Below, in pieces: positions 49,100-60,240 of a stretch of DNA of 64,000 bases. Every line of letters begins with the position of its first letter. The first letter of the stretch is position 1. The notes under the pieces are model-generated. The model was not told where the DNA came from. It saw only the letters and a list, made by a program, of their open reading frames with translations, and did not search any database. Origin of the DNA: Ganoderma boninense (lineage: Eukaryota; Basidiomycota; Agaricomycetes; Polyporales; Polyporaceae); contig CM035310.1 of assembly GCA_002900995.3 (NCBI GenBank), positions 2,937,394 through 3,001,393 of the forward strand, written 5' to 3'. The translations under genes and the position numbers were made by a program.

Positions 49100-49596
49100 T
49101 TCTCAGCTACGACCACCGCCGAGGACACAGACGCGGAGGCTCTGCACGCCGTGCGCGATCTGCTCCGCGTCCTGGACGCTACATGGGTAGGCTGAGCACC
49201 CCTCCCGCACATCGAAGCGCATGGAGCGACGGCCCTGCGTCCGCACACACACGAGCCTATCAATATCAATGTCGGTCTCCCCATCAGGCACGGCCTTGCG
49301 CAGTGAGACGATGCCTTCTGGCGCACTGAAGACTCGGAAGCCGAGCTCGATCTCAAGGTGTTCGTGGGGGCTGCTCGTCTGCAGGTGCATGGCGCTCGCG
49401 GACTGTGAGCGATTGGGGACGGCGTCACGCGAGGAGATGGCCTTGTCCAGGAGGTCAACATCAGACTTGTGCGGAATGCGTGAACTCGAGGCCCAGACGG
49501 TTCTTTGAGACGCGTGTCGTTGAGCTTGCTGGGGTCATCGATTGCGAGGGAGTTGTACTCATCGACAAGGTGCACTGACATAGGTGTGGTCCTGGT
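49100..49596 (-). pseudogene. GMC oxidoreductase remnant (C-terminal half only)
   Basis: Minus-strand pieces in several frames match the last exon of the intact GMC genes: LVDEYNSLAIDDPSKLNDTR, MHLQTSSPHEHLEIELGFRV, VFSAPEGIVSLRKAVPD, a VCVRTQG region, VQSLRVCVLGG and AVVVAEKR. The two catalytic His motifs are damaged or absent. The gene text stops within the last exon exactly where a truncated MITE begins (about 49597), so the element or its excision probably removed the rest. Confidence 0.75.
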
Positions 49597-49747
49597 CGTT
49601 TCTGAGGTCGATTCTAGGATCCGCTTCTTGCGAGAATCGAGGTCGGATTCATTCGGGGATCGGGCGCTTCAAGGTCCTCGATTTTCTTCAAAATCGCTCG
49701 AGAAACGACCCAGAATCGGCGGGAGAATCGTCAACTCTGACTGCCCC
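49597..49747. mobile_element. Truncated MITE copy (TA-flanked family)
   Basis: Shares with the adjacent full element both its left interior (TTTCTGAGG.CGATTCT, GATCCGCTTCTTGCGAGAAT) and its right end (TCAAAATCGCT, GAGAAACGACCC, GAATCGTCAACTCTGACTGC). The left terminal repeat and the middle are missing. It ends CCCC followed by TA (49748-49749), the same end and dinucleotide as its neighbour. Confidence 0.75.
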
Positions 49748-49752
49748 TATTA

Positions 49753-50129
49753 GGGGCGGTCAGAGTTGGCGATTCTGCTCGTTTCTGAGGACGATTCTGA
49801 GATCCGCTTCTTGCGAGAATCGAGGTCGGATTTATTCGGGAATCGGGCGCTAAGGTAAAAACGAGCCAGAAACGCCGTTTTTGCAGAAGCGACTCTGGAG
49901 TCGCTTCTGCAGCCAGAATCACCGTTTCTGCTTGCTCGATTCTCTCGCCGCTTCTGGTGGCCCCAAACGCTCGTTGCAGCGGCGTATAGCGCCCGTGATT
50001 AATCGGACGCGAAAGCGGGGCAGTCAAACCTGCTGCGATTCTAGGACGATTCAAGGCCCTCGATTTTCCTCAAAATCACTGGAGAAACGACCCGGAATCG
50101 GCGGGAGAATCGCCAACTCTGACCTCCCC
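49753..50129. mobile_element. MITE of about 377 bp, Tc1/mariner-like TA target
   Basis: Left terminal repeat starts GGGGCGGTCAGAGTTGGCGA and the right end is its inverse with one mismatch (TCGCCAACTCTGACCTCCCC). Both are flanked by TA (49751-49752, 50130-50131). The interior carries a 14-bp-stem hairpin with a 2-nt loop (49882-49911, arms TGCAGAAGCGACTC/GAGTCGCTTCTGCA). No coding capacity. It directly follows a truncated sister copy. Confidence 0.8.
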
Positions 50130-50131
50130 TA

Positions 50132-50898
50132 TTGATAAATTCGTCAGTTTGATGTGTTTAGAATCGTGAGACAAGACCGCAGCGTTCCGACTCGACCTCG
50201 CGCCGCTAGACAGGTTCGCGGTGTACCAATGGGGAGCCCAGGCGTACATTTAGATTGGTGGAAAAGGCGGCACAGGCTGCTAATTTTCCTTGAAGACTTG
50301 AGCGCGACGGTACGAGGCGTTAGGTGGGTTTGTCCATGGACGGAAGAAAGAGAGCGAACTTGATTAGAACTGCGCACGCGATGAATAAGTAAGGATAAAA
50401 GGCGTGAGCTTTGACGGGTAACAAAGTCGTTTTAATGCAGTGTAAGAAAGAAATATAACAGCGTTCGCTTACGAAATTGATGCGTGTTGACAAGCCCCTT
50501 CTTGGCATCACGTCCCCATCTTGACTTCATGCCATCGCCTTCTCGTCCTCTCCTCCTCGTACTTAACTCAGGCGAGCGTTCCACCCCCTGGACGGTCGTG
50601 AACTCTGGCTGGTTTTAGCGGTAGGACTCATTGGGCACACGTGTTTGGCAGAGAAGATATTGGAAATGGGTTGTGCGTGGTCTGCTCATGGTCAACGATG
50701 GTGAGTTCCTTGCCGTCCCTTGCAGGTCGCAGTCCCCCTACATAGCAATCACTAGTGCTGTCTTGCCCCGAACGCGCACGGGCAGCGCCCATCGTCATCA
50801 AATGGGTCGTCGGCGGTGCCGTGTGCGGCCCACGGGCATCACCCTGCATCATGGCTACAATTGAACCAGGCGCGGAGGGTCGCCGAAACGGTTGCCCC
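50132..50898. other. Spacer upstream of GMC-2, no gene recognised
   Basis: About 0.77 kb between the MITE and the tandem duplication. Frames here lack known motifs. It should contain most of the GMC-2 promoter. Confidence 0.4.
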
Positions 50899-50941
50899 CG
50901 TCTACGTATACCTTAAGCTCCGTCTACGTATACCTTAAGCT
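50899..50941 (+). repeat. 22-bp tandem duplication in the GMC-2 leader/promoter
   Basis: Two perfect copies of a unit containing GTCTACGTATACCTTAAGCT, spaced 22 bases apart, lie 55-97 bases before the GMC-2 start codon. The unit includes the palindromes TACGTA and GTATAC. Position suggests a duplicated promoter or 5' leader element, but function is not shown. Confidence 0.8.
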
Positions 50942-50995
50942 TACGAGTTGCCGGCCTCTCCGCACGAACGACATCCACCCCATCCCCTCTGCAAC

Positions 50996-53280
50996 ATGGT
51001 CGCATATCCCGAGCGAAAGCCTGAGCAAGTGGGAACGACGGTTCCGGTCGACCCTCAAGTCTCACCGGAAACATACACATACGACTATATCATCGTTGGA
51101 GGTGCGTACCCTCTAGAAGGCTGCACGCTTCTTTCATTCATGTTCCCCCATGCTTTGATTCGGAAGGCGGCACTGCAGGTTGTGTGCTCGCCTCTCGACT
51201 CTCCGAAGATCCGGCTGTCTCCGTGCTGCTCATTGAGCAGGGCCCCGTGGCCGACACCTGGGCCTCGCGCGTCCCCACCATCTCTTCGAACCTCTTCGCG
51301 AAGGACAGCGTGGCTGCACACTGGTGGTCGGTCCCCATGCCGCACGCGGACAACAGGTCGCTCGGAGTCATGCGCGGAGAAGCTCTCGGTGGGACAACGC
51401 GGATCAATTCAATGTTCTACACGAGAGGTGCGTGCCATCCTTCGATTTTGATCCGACGCAGACCTTTATCATGTCGTGCCCACCCCCTCTACGCTATGCG
51501 CCTCGATGTTCATCTCGTTGTAGGTACGCCTGGCGACTACAATCAATGGAAAGCATTGGGCAACGAAGGTTGGGGCTACGAAGACCTCGAGCCATACTTC
51601 GTCAAATCCGAGAAGACCCAATCGCTACCAGGCTCTAAGCACCGAGGCAAGAAGGGTACGTGCTGAGCCGCATTGTGCAGTCGCTTCCGTGCTCAGCTTG
51701 CGTCTATCGCGTAACAGGAGTATGGGAAAACCGACAATTTCCTGTCTCACAGTACAAGGCTGTCCCATAGTGAGTCGCTCATTCTAGGTGGCCGGTAGCG
51801 TCGTTTCCTTTCCATACACATCAATCCTATCTCCTTCGGATCTATGCGGTTTTCAATAATGTGCCTTTATGCTTGTAAAAGTTGGCTGCTCATCTATAAG
51901 TGCGGTCAGGAGCTCGAGGCTGACGACATCTTTCAGTGTCCACCGTGCCCTTCAGAAAGTCGGGATTGAGCGTCATCCGGACCTCAACTCGCCATCGATG
52001 CCCACAGCTGGCACGGGTACGCTCGACATTGCGGAAGACACGAAATTCCACCGTCACTCAACCGACCGCGCGTTCCTCCCTGCGAAGCTGGTCCTCAAGC
52101 GACAAGCGCACCTGAAAATCTGTACAGACACGCTCGTCACACGCGTGGAGCTTGTAGCGGAAGGCGAGGAGGTGCGAGCTACCGGCGTGCACCTTGAGGC
52201 TGCGAACTCGAGGAAGGCGTGGAAGCGTTATTTTGCCAAGGCGAAGAGGGAGGTCGTGCTGTGTGGCGGCGCGCTTGGCTCACCGCAAGTGCTTATGCTG
52301 AGGTGCGCCAACTTGGACATACCTATCTTGCATCTCACACTGATCTCCTGCAGTGGGCTAGGCCCGAAGGAGCACCTGGAAAACAAGGGCATCCCCATCA
52401 TCCGCGATCTGCCGGCAATTGGTAGCTACCTGGTCCGTCCGTTCGTTTTTGTTGCACCCTTGGGTAACGCTGACGGTGCAGACAGCAAGATCACATCGGC
52501 GTGCCGCTGACCTTCGAGGTGCCCATTAGCGAATCACTGCACATCCTTGAAGTCAGCCCCATGCGCATCGTCAAGGAGCTCCTGAAATACCTCGTAACCG
52601 GCCGCGGCGCGCTCTCCCACCCCTTCCAGACCGCGTCAACCTTCATCCCCTCGCGCCTCCTCGACGACAAGTCCGTCGTCTCCCCCAAAGATAGCTCAGA
52701 CCTCGACGCGTCCGTCCCGGAGAACCGGCCCGACATCGAGTTCATGTACGTCGGGAACAACTGCACGGACGCCGACATCCCGCGCACAGGCCTCTTCACC
52801 CTCCTCTCAGCTAACATCCGCCCGAAGTCGACGGGCACCGTCCGGCTTGCGTCGAGCAACCCGCGCGTGCGCCCAGACGTCGACCTCGGGTACTTCAACG
52901 ACGTGGAGGACTACGTGCCGCTGCGGAAGGCCGTCCGCCTCGCGCAGAGCGTCGCTGTGGACGTGAGGGCGCAGGGATACCCGCTGAAGGACTTCATTGT
53001 GCCCGAGGGGAGCTGCGACGAGGTGCTGGACACGTACATCCGGGCGAATCTGCGGACGTGCTTCCACTACACATCGACGTGCCGCATGGGTGCGGAGACG
53101 CACGGGGCGCGGCCGAGCGTGGTGGACACGCGGCTGAGGGTGCACGGGGTGCGGGGCTTGAGGGTGTGCGATGCGAGTGTGTTCCCGGAGATTGTGGGGG
53201 CGCACACGATGGCGCCGACTGTGATGGTCGCCGAGAAGTGTGCAGAAATATTGATGGCAGAGGGCGCTCCCGGGCCGTGA
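50996..53280 (+). CDS. GMC-2: FAD-dependent glucose-methanol-choline oxidoreductase
   Basis: Seven exons (50996-51101, 51167-51427, 51524-51655, 51718-51769, 51937-52302, 52354-52432, 52486-53280) join to 596 residues. The FAD motif IIVGGGTAGCVLASRLSED near residue 33 is followed by LLIEQGPVADTWASRVP, GGTTRINSMFYTRGTPGDY, GSPQVLMLSGLGPKEHL and QDHIGVPLTF. The C-terminus keeps both catalytic histidines, CFHYTSTCRMG and VGAHTMAPT, and FAD-contacting GVRGLRVCDASVFPEI. Exons 1, 2 and 6 are exactly as long as in GMC-1 (106, 261, 79 nt). Intron 4 (51770-51936, 167 bp) is long and could hide a tiny exon. No signal peptide is seen. It is the only GMC copy here on the plus strand and is bracketed by matching MITE ends. 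Likely an alcohol/sugar oxidase or dehydrogenase; substrate unknown. Confidence 0.9.
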
Positions 53281-53779
53281 TCACGCTGTTGCGGTTTAGG
53301 TATGCGGAGTCACGCATTCGCTCTGTGGGTCTTGTGCGCAGCTCATGGGATGCTGATGTTGATATTTGAAGATGGTGCCACATCGTGGTTTGCAAGGTCA
53401 CTTTCCTGGTGTAGATGCATAGACCAAATCTCACGCCTCGATTTCCTCCTGGCCCCCGCTGCACGCGCCAAGCATCGGGTCTATCTACCACTCTATCGGC
53501 AAGAGCGCCAACCGGGGATGGACTTACCACGCCGTTCTCTCTCCCAAATTCGCGCAGAATTGGGATGGCGCAGCGCATCTCGAGGCCGACAACTGTATAT
53601 CGGTACTTCTTTGCCCAGGCTCAATGGGAGACGTTATTATCCCTAGTGCATCTATATACGTTGTCCCAAATTCTCAAGCCCGAGGTCCGGGCTTGACAAT
53701 ATTCTATCTCAGTGGTCAGGGGAAGCATTCGCAAGTGACGACCATCACCGTTGCCCGCGCCATGCCTACAGTCGGAGCC

Positions 53780-53807
53780 AGAATCGCCAACTCTGACCGC
53801 CCCTAAT
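53780..53807. repeat. Solo MITE terminal repeat
   Basis: A 28-bp match in inverted orientation to the left end at 49749-49776, with no mismatch, ending GACCGCCCC followed by TA. No other part of a MITE was found to its left, so it is either an abortive copy or the far end of a larger element that includes GMC-2. Confidence 0.8.
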
Positions 53808-55655
53808 GTCAGAGACATCAGTCGACCAACGACGCAGTATAACTATCAGTCACACCCAACCTATTCAAATCGACGCACGCGCATAGGGAAACTGGGCCCC
53901 TTCTCGCCCACAAGGGGGGATGACACGGCACAGCTCAACGTGTGCCTCCGGCCCATTTGGGACCTCGAAAGTGAAGTTTTTGACGAGTATAACCTGTGAC
54001 AGTTACGGAGTTCGCTGCCCTGGCGGTCTGCCCACGACTACCGCTATGCATAGCGCTCCGGGTCTGTGCTTTCAAGGTGGTTTCCGACATGGCGCTGTGA
54101 GTGCAAAGCGTATGGTTGCTGTCGTTCCTGGAGATGTCGTAAATGAGGTCGGGAAACTGGAGACGTCATATGCAATACATAGATAAATATACAGTGTATG
54201 TCGTACAACTTGTTGAACACAACATTCGCATGGTGGAGTCTAAGTCGGTGCTGGATGTCTCGCCATGATGTTTTCTGGGCCCATCCCAGTCCCTCCCTTC
54301 TTCTAGCTCCCTAGTCACTGAGATGTTGATGGAGGCAGGCTCTTCGGGGATCTGTTGCGATCATAGGCATGGGTAGTCAGCATAAGCCTCCGAATACCGG
54401 GGGAGAACTGGGACTGACATGGGGAACGTTCCACCTTTCTGCCGCGGCACGCCGGTTCGTACGCTCGATCACCTTGAGGCCATACGAGCCGCTGTCGAAT
54501 ATCGCCTCCGAGGTCTTCGTCGGCCTGGAATTAAGCCTGCATCGGAGCGGTGGCAGGCACGGGAGAAGTTGTAAGAATCCCCGGAATTTCAGAACCCACA
54601 GGGTGATTTACACGCAGAGGAAGGTGATGGCGTACACTGGGATGCGAGGTGAGTATCCAAGGTTGTGCTCGGAGGTGCTGAAGTTGCGACTTACCTCGGG
54701 CTGCGACGATCGTGATGGCCCCGTATTGCTCGGAGGTGAAGGGATTCTTCACTGCAACGAACTTGAGAGTAATTTAGGCACGAAGCACAGTAGCGTACAG
54801 GGACTAAATAAATCTGACTCACGGATATGAAAGCACCCCAGTTCAATATCCTAGTACGATGCATGGTCAGTCAGGTGTTGGTTCCGAATGGGATTTCGCG
54901 CAGTGTAGCACTTGCCAGTGTAAAAGGCCTGTGGAGCTGATTAATATGCTGGCCTTCTGGCCAAGAGGGACTCGTAATCGAAGAACACGCACCAGTGTTG
55001 ATGCCGTACGTGACTACAAGGTCGGAAATGTTGTCGTTCCTGGCAGTGATAATTCCAGAAACAAGACACTCATCTCTGAAACAGATTGGCTCGCCGTTTG
55101 AGGCTGGCACAGCTCCGGCGGATCACATGGATCAACGTGAGAGACAGGAAGGTGTCTACAATCGCAGGCAGCGCTAAAGATGTCTCAATAAGCCGCTGTA
55201 CAAGTGGCGGTCAGACAGACAGTCCCAAAAGTTGTCACTATAGATGATCTGGCCTACTTTCTCCTGCATGACGTCGGCCCTTATGCCATTCGCAAACCTT
55301 TCAGAGCATCAGCACCAACTGTTGTGTAGTGGAGAGAGGGGTGACTGACAAGGAGTACGCCGTGTCTGAGAGTGAATTCGTCCGTCAGGATTGATTTCGT
55401 AATCGGCAGGTATCGGAACACGCACATATAGCAAGAGCTAAAAGCACAGGAAAGGACGGTCAAATCCTGGACTGGGCTCGAGCCAGGGTTAGGATGATAC
55501 TACACGTACGGATCTCCGACACTAATAGGAGTGCCTGCGGAAATAAATCAACATCGTGTACAATTCAACGCACTGAAATAACTGCAATCATACGGTAGCG
55601 CAATCCGACTGCATGGCATAAACGACTGTAAAACTCAGGTATTGAGACGATCCAC
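53808..55655. other. No gene recognised
   Basis: About 1.85 kb. Minus-strand frames near 54.53-54.75 kb (NPFTSEQYGAITIVAARG) and 55.28-55.46 kb (ILTDEFTLRHGVLLVSHPSL) look somewhat protein-like but could not be joined or named. The missing C-terminal exon of the P450 next door was looked for here and not found. Confidence 0.35.
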
Positions 55656-57578
55656 TTACTTATATATATCCGGCCTATGAAGCCAAGCATGATGTCCATG
55701 CCCGAACGGAATGTACTCTGCAGTCGCGCTCGCGGCCAGATACTTCGATCCCTGAACCCCCTCCTTTCGCCTCATTCGCGCGAACCGGAGCGGATCGAAC
55801 GTGTCGGCGTTCTCGTAGTACGCCTCGTTCAGATGGACAGAATGCGCAGCGACTTGTATCAAAGTGCCTCGGGGAAGCCTTGTGCCATCGTTGAGCGTGA
55901 TGTCCTTCACAGCCTTCCTGATCATTGAGGCTGCAGGGAACGAACGGCTTCGTCAGTGCCGGTCAGGATATGGACCAGATCTTGCTCGTGAAGAGAAGCT
56001 CCTTACTAAGTCCAAGACCGGTGTACCGCTGACACTCCGTCAGAAAGCTGTCAAGCTTCTCCACCTTGTTCAAGGCAGTTGCGGTCCACCATTCCACAAG
56101 AAGCACGGCCTCTATCTCTTCTCGCAGTGAAGTGACGTAGCTTGGAGACTCGGCGAGGTGGTAAAGGGTGTGGGTCAGGGTCTAGTCACTGAAGCATGTC
56201 AACAGCGCGTCAACAAAACCGCATCGCTGCCCAGGGCACGCACGCTGGAAGAGTTGTGAATCGCCGCAAGGTTGACGAGGAAGAGGCTTTCAATTATATC
56301 GGAGTCAGTGTGGTTCTTCTTTTCGGCGTTCTCGATAAGCCACTGTAGGACGTCATTCTAAATTAAGCCAGATGAGTGGTTCTGAAGTTCTCGTGCCCGC
56401 AGTTCGCTCTACGGCATATTGGAGGTATGTACCCACCGGCCGGTCGCCCCAAGAGCTGCCCAAGACCCCCATGTGCTCTCTACGTTCATTGATGACAGGG
56501 GCTAGGTGCGGCGCCGCACGTCTCACAGTCTGGCTCATCGTGTTGATCAGCGGCGCAACAAGCCTTGCAAGCAGCACATCAGCACTTGACTCAACGTCCT
56601 CCGGGTGCAGTCGCTCACGCTTTCATAAATCGGGGAAGAAAACCCAAAATGAACGCCGCCTTCATGATGTCAACTGTGAAGGTTCCAGCGAGCTTGAGGT
56701 ATTCTTCATCACGGCCTGTGTCGGAACGCCAATGCTAAAGTTAGCGAGGTTGGCGCGTACCACCGGTGCACGTACGCACAGGCGCGAAGGCCGACGAAAA
56801 CCCGTGTGCACAGGCGCGTTACGATCTTGTGGACCGTCGGAAATGCGTCGATGCTTATCCAGCCGTCTGGGCGATACGTCAATCCCACACCCTCAAACTG
56901 GCCTGGTGAGACGTTACCTGTGCTTGAAGCAGGCAAATGGTCCTGGACGGCTGACTGCAGTTCGTCTGCCATTTCTGGGACAAGCGCAGTGAGCATGCGT
57001 GCTGTCAGCTTCTCATGGACGACTATTGAGTGCGCCGGGTCTTCCTTCGATGCATCACCTATCATGTATTGCAGCTGTACAAGCTGATACCCTCCGGTAA
57101 GCCGCGGTGGACACTGAAAGTATCCCGAGCTAACAAACCTCGAGCAAGCCATCCATGACTGACAACTCCTCCTCAGGGCGCCTCCTCAGCTCGTCGACCA
57201 TATTTGGCCCAGAAACTATGACCATCCACCGGTCTAGCAGCGGGATTTTGAACGCAGAGCCATAGTACTGAACGCAGGTACCAAAAGTCGGTGAGGCTTC
57301 CTGACTACAATCTGAGTAATGTCGCACCTTCCTGACGCCAGTATCGACCATTTCCTTCGCGTGGAGCATGGTGTATATGGCAGTAAGATATGATAGCACG
57401 GGTGACGAGAACCCTCCGGCTGTGGGGATGCATCTCAGCTGATGGGCGGAAGGTTAAGCTCATGAGGACGCTGGAAGAACGTTGAGGCACTAACCGGGTC
57501 AAGACGCCACCGGACGACGTACAGCACAGCGAGGAGAAAAAGGCAGTATGTGGTGATGGACGCATCTGAAAACATCAT
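55656..57578 (-). pseudogene. Cytochrome P450 pseudogene lacking the haem-binding cysteine
   Basis: Minus-strand exons can be followed from a membrane anchor (MMFSDASITTYCLFLLAVLY, start 57578) through CIPTAGGFSSPVLSYLTAIY, AFKIPLLDRWMVIVSGPNMV, the C-helix area, I-helix-like LVNLAAIHNSS then TLTHTLYHLAESP, the K-helix ExxR (TECQR), and the meander ADTFDPLRFARMRR. It ends at EYIPFGHGHHA, where the cysteine of the FGxGxHxC motif should be next; instead W and an unrelated tail follow to a stop. At least two frame changes lie near 56.73-56.79 kb (around RVFVGL, ANLANFSIGV and DEEYLKLAGTF). Other introns still look functional, so inactivation is fairly recent. The intact ancestor would be a microsomal monooxygenase. 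Confidence 0.87.
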
Positions 57579-57890
57579 GGAGGTGTGCAGAGAAATAAGC
57601 TCGGAGAAGGAGGAAGGGGGGGACAGAACAAGCATGGGTACGTATCCAGTGCAACTCGGGGATGCTAGAGCCAGCATAATAAGTGATTTAACGCACTGTG
57701 CTTTTCCCCAGCCCTGAAGGGACCCAGATGTACCAGACAGGCGACGGGTAACCATGGTAGACAATCAATTATGGGTCAGCGCGGCTTCAGTTAACGGCAA
57801 TGGGGTCGCATACCTTTCCAATCGACGTCTTACGAACCCAGAAGACCGCGCAGGTTCCCGTAGTCTAGCCGCCACCAGGTTCTATCATTC

Positions 57891-58326
57891 CAGCTAACTG
57901 CAAAAACATAGCTCGACCTGGCCCGCGCGAGCGGGCGTGGCATGTTTGGCTACCTTCCCGAAGTGGTCGGCCCAGGCAGGGATCTCGTCGCAGGACCTCG
58001 CCGTCCGAGGGCGTCTCAGGATGCGCAACGCTGGAATTTTCGGCGCGTGGGGAGGCGTGGGGTCGAGTCTTCCGTAGCGCCTTAGGCGTTTGGCCAGCAA
58101 CTACATCCACCGAGCCTGGAGGAGTTTGAGGAGGCTGTTTTTTCGAATCAAACTGATGGGTGCATAACACGTACCTCTAAGACTAAAAACTGTGATGCCC
58201 AGCTTCGCCTGAAGGTCAATACAAGCCTAAAATTCGAGCGCCTCTCGCTACTATTTCGGGCAGGTAGCCAAATATGCCACGCCCGCTCGCGCGGGCCAGG
58301 TCGAGCTATGTTTTTGCAGTTAGCTG
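57891..58326. mobile_element. MITE with 64-bp inverted terminal repeats (436 bp)
   Basis: Left end 57891-57954 and right end 58263-58326 are inverted copies with one mismatch over 64 bases. Tips are CAGCTAACTGCAAAAACA and the inverse. Each terminal repeat itself contains a small GC hairpin (GCCCGCGCGAGCGGGC). The interior has no credible coding sequence. Flanks show at most a 2-bp duplication (TC), so the superfamily is uncertain. It lies 313 bp upstream of the P450 pseudogene start. Confidence 0.9.
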
Positions 58327-60240
58327 TCACAGCCATCACGAACCCTACCGGAGATAGAGAGATGGAAGGTTTGGAGGGAACCGGCAGTGCACGCCACGGA
58401 TGGAGTCGGAATGGCGGAGAACAGCATGGCTCGTCATTGACAGCGTTTCGACCGGCGTGAAATTGAGCGGTTCCGGTGCGGATGTTAGGCGAGCCGGAAA
58501 AACGTCCATACTGTGTGGAGGGGGGAAGTCGAAGCACCGAAGCGATATGATTAGGTTTCAATAATGGACAAGTAGAGCATGTATGATGCTCATTCTGGCC
58601 AACCCGAGGTGCTCTTCCCCTTGCAACTGTTCCAGCACTCCGATTTGAGCGCGCGCCCAGCCGGCACACGCTCCAATATCTGTCTAGAACACACAGACCA
58701 GTGTGAGTAATTGATTGCGAGCGCGCGCAACGCAACAAGAACCTGAAAAGCCGAGGCGAACAAGGAGGCGCCATGAGAAACGAGCCCATAAGCCAGCAGT
58801 TCCCAGTGTATCCCATATGTGTAATGTCGAGCGAGAGGGATGCAGATACACGGATGCTCATCGATAAATACCCCTGTCCCTTCATGCTGTTTCAGAGAGA
58901 AGAGCACATGAAGCTACCGTCTGACGCCGACTGCACCATCTCCGCTCGTCAAGTGACGATGAGCGATGTGTGCGCTCGACCTCGGCCGACACACGTCTTC
59001 AGGCAAATTGCGCTTCGAAATGAAGCGGCGAAAATCAGGTATCGTGGTTCACGTACTTAAGTTTATCAGTGAAAACGCAACGAGGAGGACTTTGAGCAAG
59101 CGACAAGAGCTAGGCCAGCAGGGGCCGCGAAGTTGAAGCGGAGATAATCGAGGGTGAAACGTACTCCATGAAAGCGGGTAGCTCATTGGCAGAAAGGTCC
59201 TGAGCTGCGTCATTGGGCGTAAAGGAGGAACACCGTCGACGGGGGAGCTGGGCGCCCAGAGCCTGGAGGCTGTAAATAGATGTCGAGTCCCCAGGTGTGC
59301 TGAAGTGACAGACACGGAGTAAGCAGGTGTGTGGAGATGTAAAGGGGTGTGGTACAAATGGCACATCGACACAGAGCCCTACAGCCACGGAAAGGTCCAG
59401 CAGGGTAGATGCCAGCTATACGAAAGGCGCAGAATGGAGTACATACTCAGAGGTTCAAGGCACAGACAGCAGCCAACCCCGAGACAAAAAATAGGCCATT
59501 CAGCTTGTAGGCAGTCGGACAAAGCAAGGGAGGAAAATGCAAGGTTCGTGCATATAGTAAACATACCTCAATACCATTCGAGTCACAGGCCTCGGCCTCA
59601 GAGTGCGAAATGGGCGGCGGATAACAAGCGTCGAAGGTGTGTAGGTAACTTGGGCAACGGGTACCCAGGCGCTGTCCACGACCAACGAGAGAGTCCTAAG
59701 CCGGGTGTCCCATTCTGTCACGAAGATCCCGAGTATACGATATTCAGCGAGAATGCCCAGGTGCGAGCTCCACTTGGTCAGGGCCGGAGCAAAACATTGG
59801 CTGCAACGGAGGATATATAGGGATAAACGGAAGCAGGAAGACATTGTAGTGCAGGTAGACGTAGTACCAGACCAAGAGGATGGAGCAGCAAGCAGGGCAA
59901 AAGTGAGAAGTTGAAAGAGGGGAGGAGACAAGAAGGAGAAACGCGGATCGATATTTCGTCGTCGCCGGACCGCCTTCCCGGCATGATCCGTGACTAGGCG
60001 CCAACGCGCCACTTCGCGCAGAAAACAGACCACTCTCATAGTATGTCGTGATGGACCGCCGCATTGCATCTTGCCAGCGACCTTGTTTCAGTATTACGCG
60101 CGAGCCTATGCATTCGGAAGACGCAAAAATACTACCGCATTTAGTGCGGTCAAGGGGCACATTACATATAATTGCCTGGCAGTGGGCGACCGAGCACATT
60201 TGCAGGACATCGTTATGCAAAGGTTGAGCCTGACGGCTTC
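58327..60240. other. No gene confidently recognised
   Basis: About 1.9 kb downstream of the MFS transporter. Minus-strand frames at 58.56-58.9 kb can be joined over a possible intron to a hydrophobic piece (HWELLAYGLVSHGASLFASA) followed by GACAGWARAQIGVLEQLQGE and a stop near 58561. Frames at 59.5-60.0 kb have hydrophobic and Leu/Val-rich stretches. They may be exons of one or two unidentified minus-strand genes, but no consistent model was found. Confidence 0.35.

Noticed and set aside
58148..58885. 245-codon minus-strand open frame
   Set aside because: It runs into one end of the 436-bp MITE, and the part outside it is better explained by shorter exon-like pieces in another frame; no domain found.
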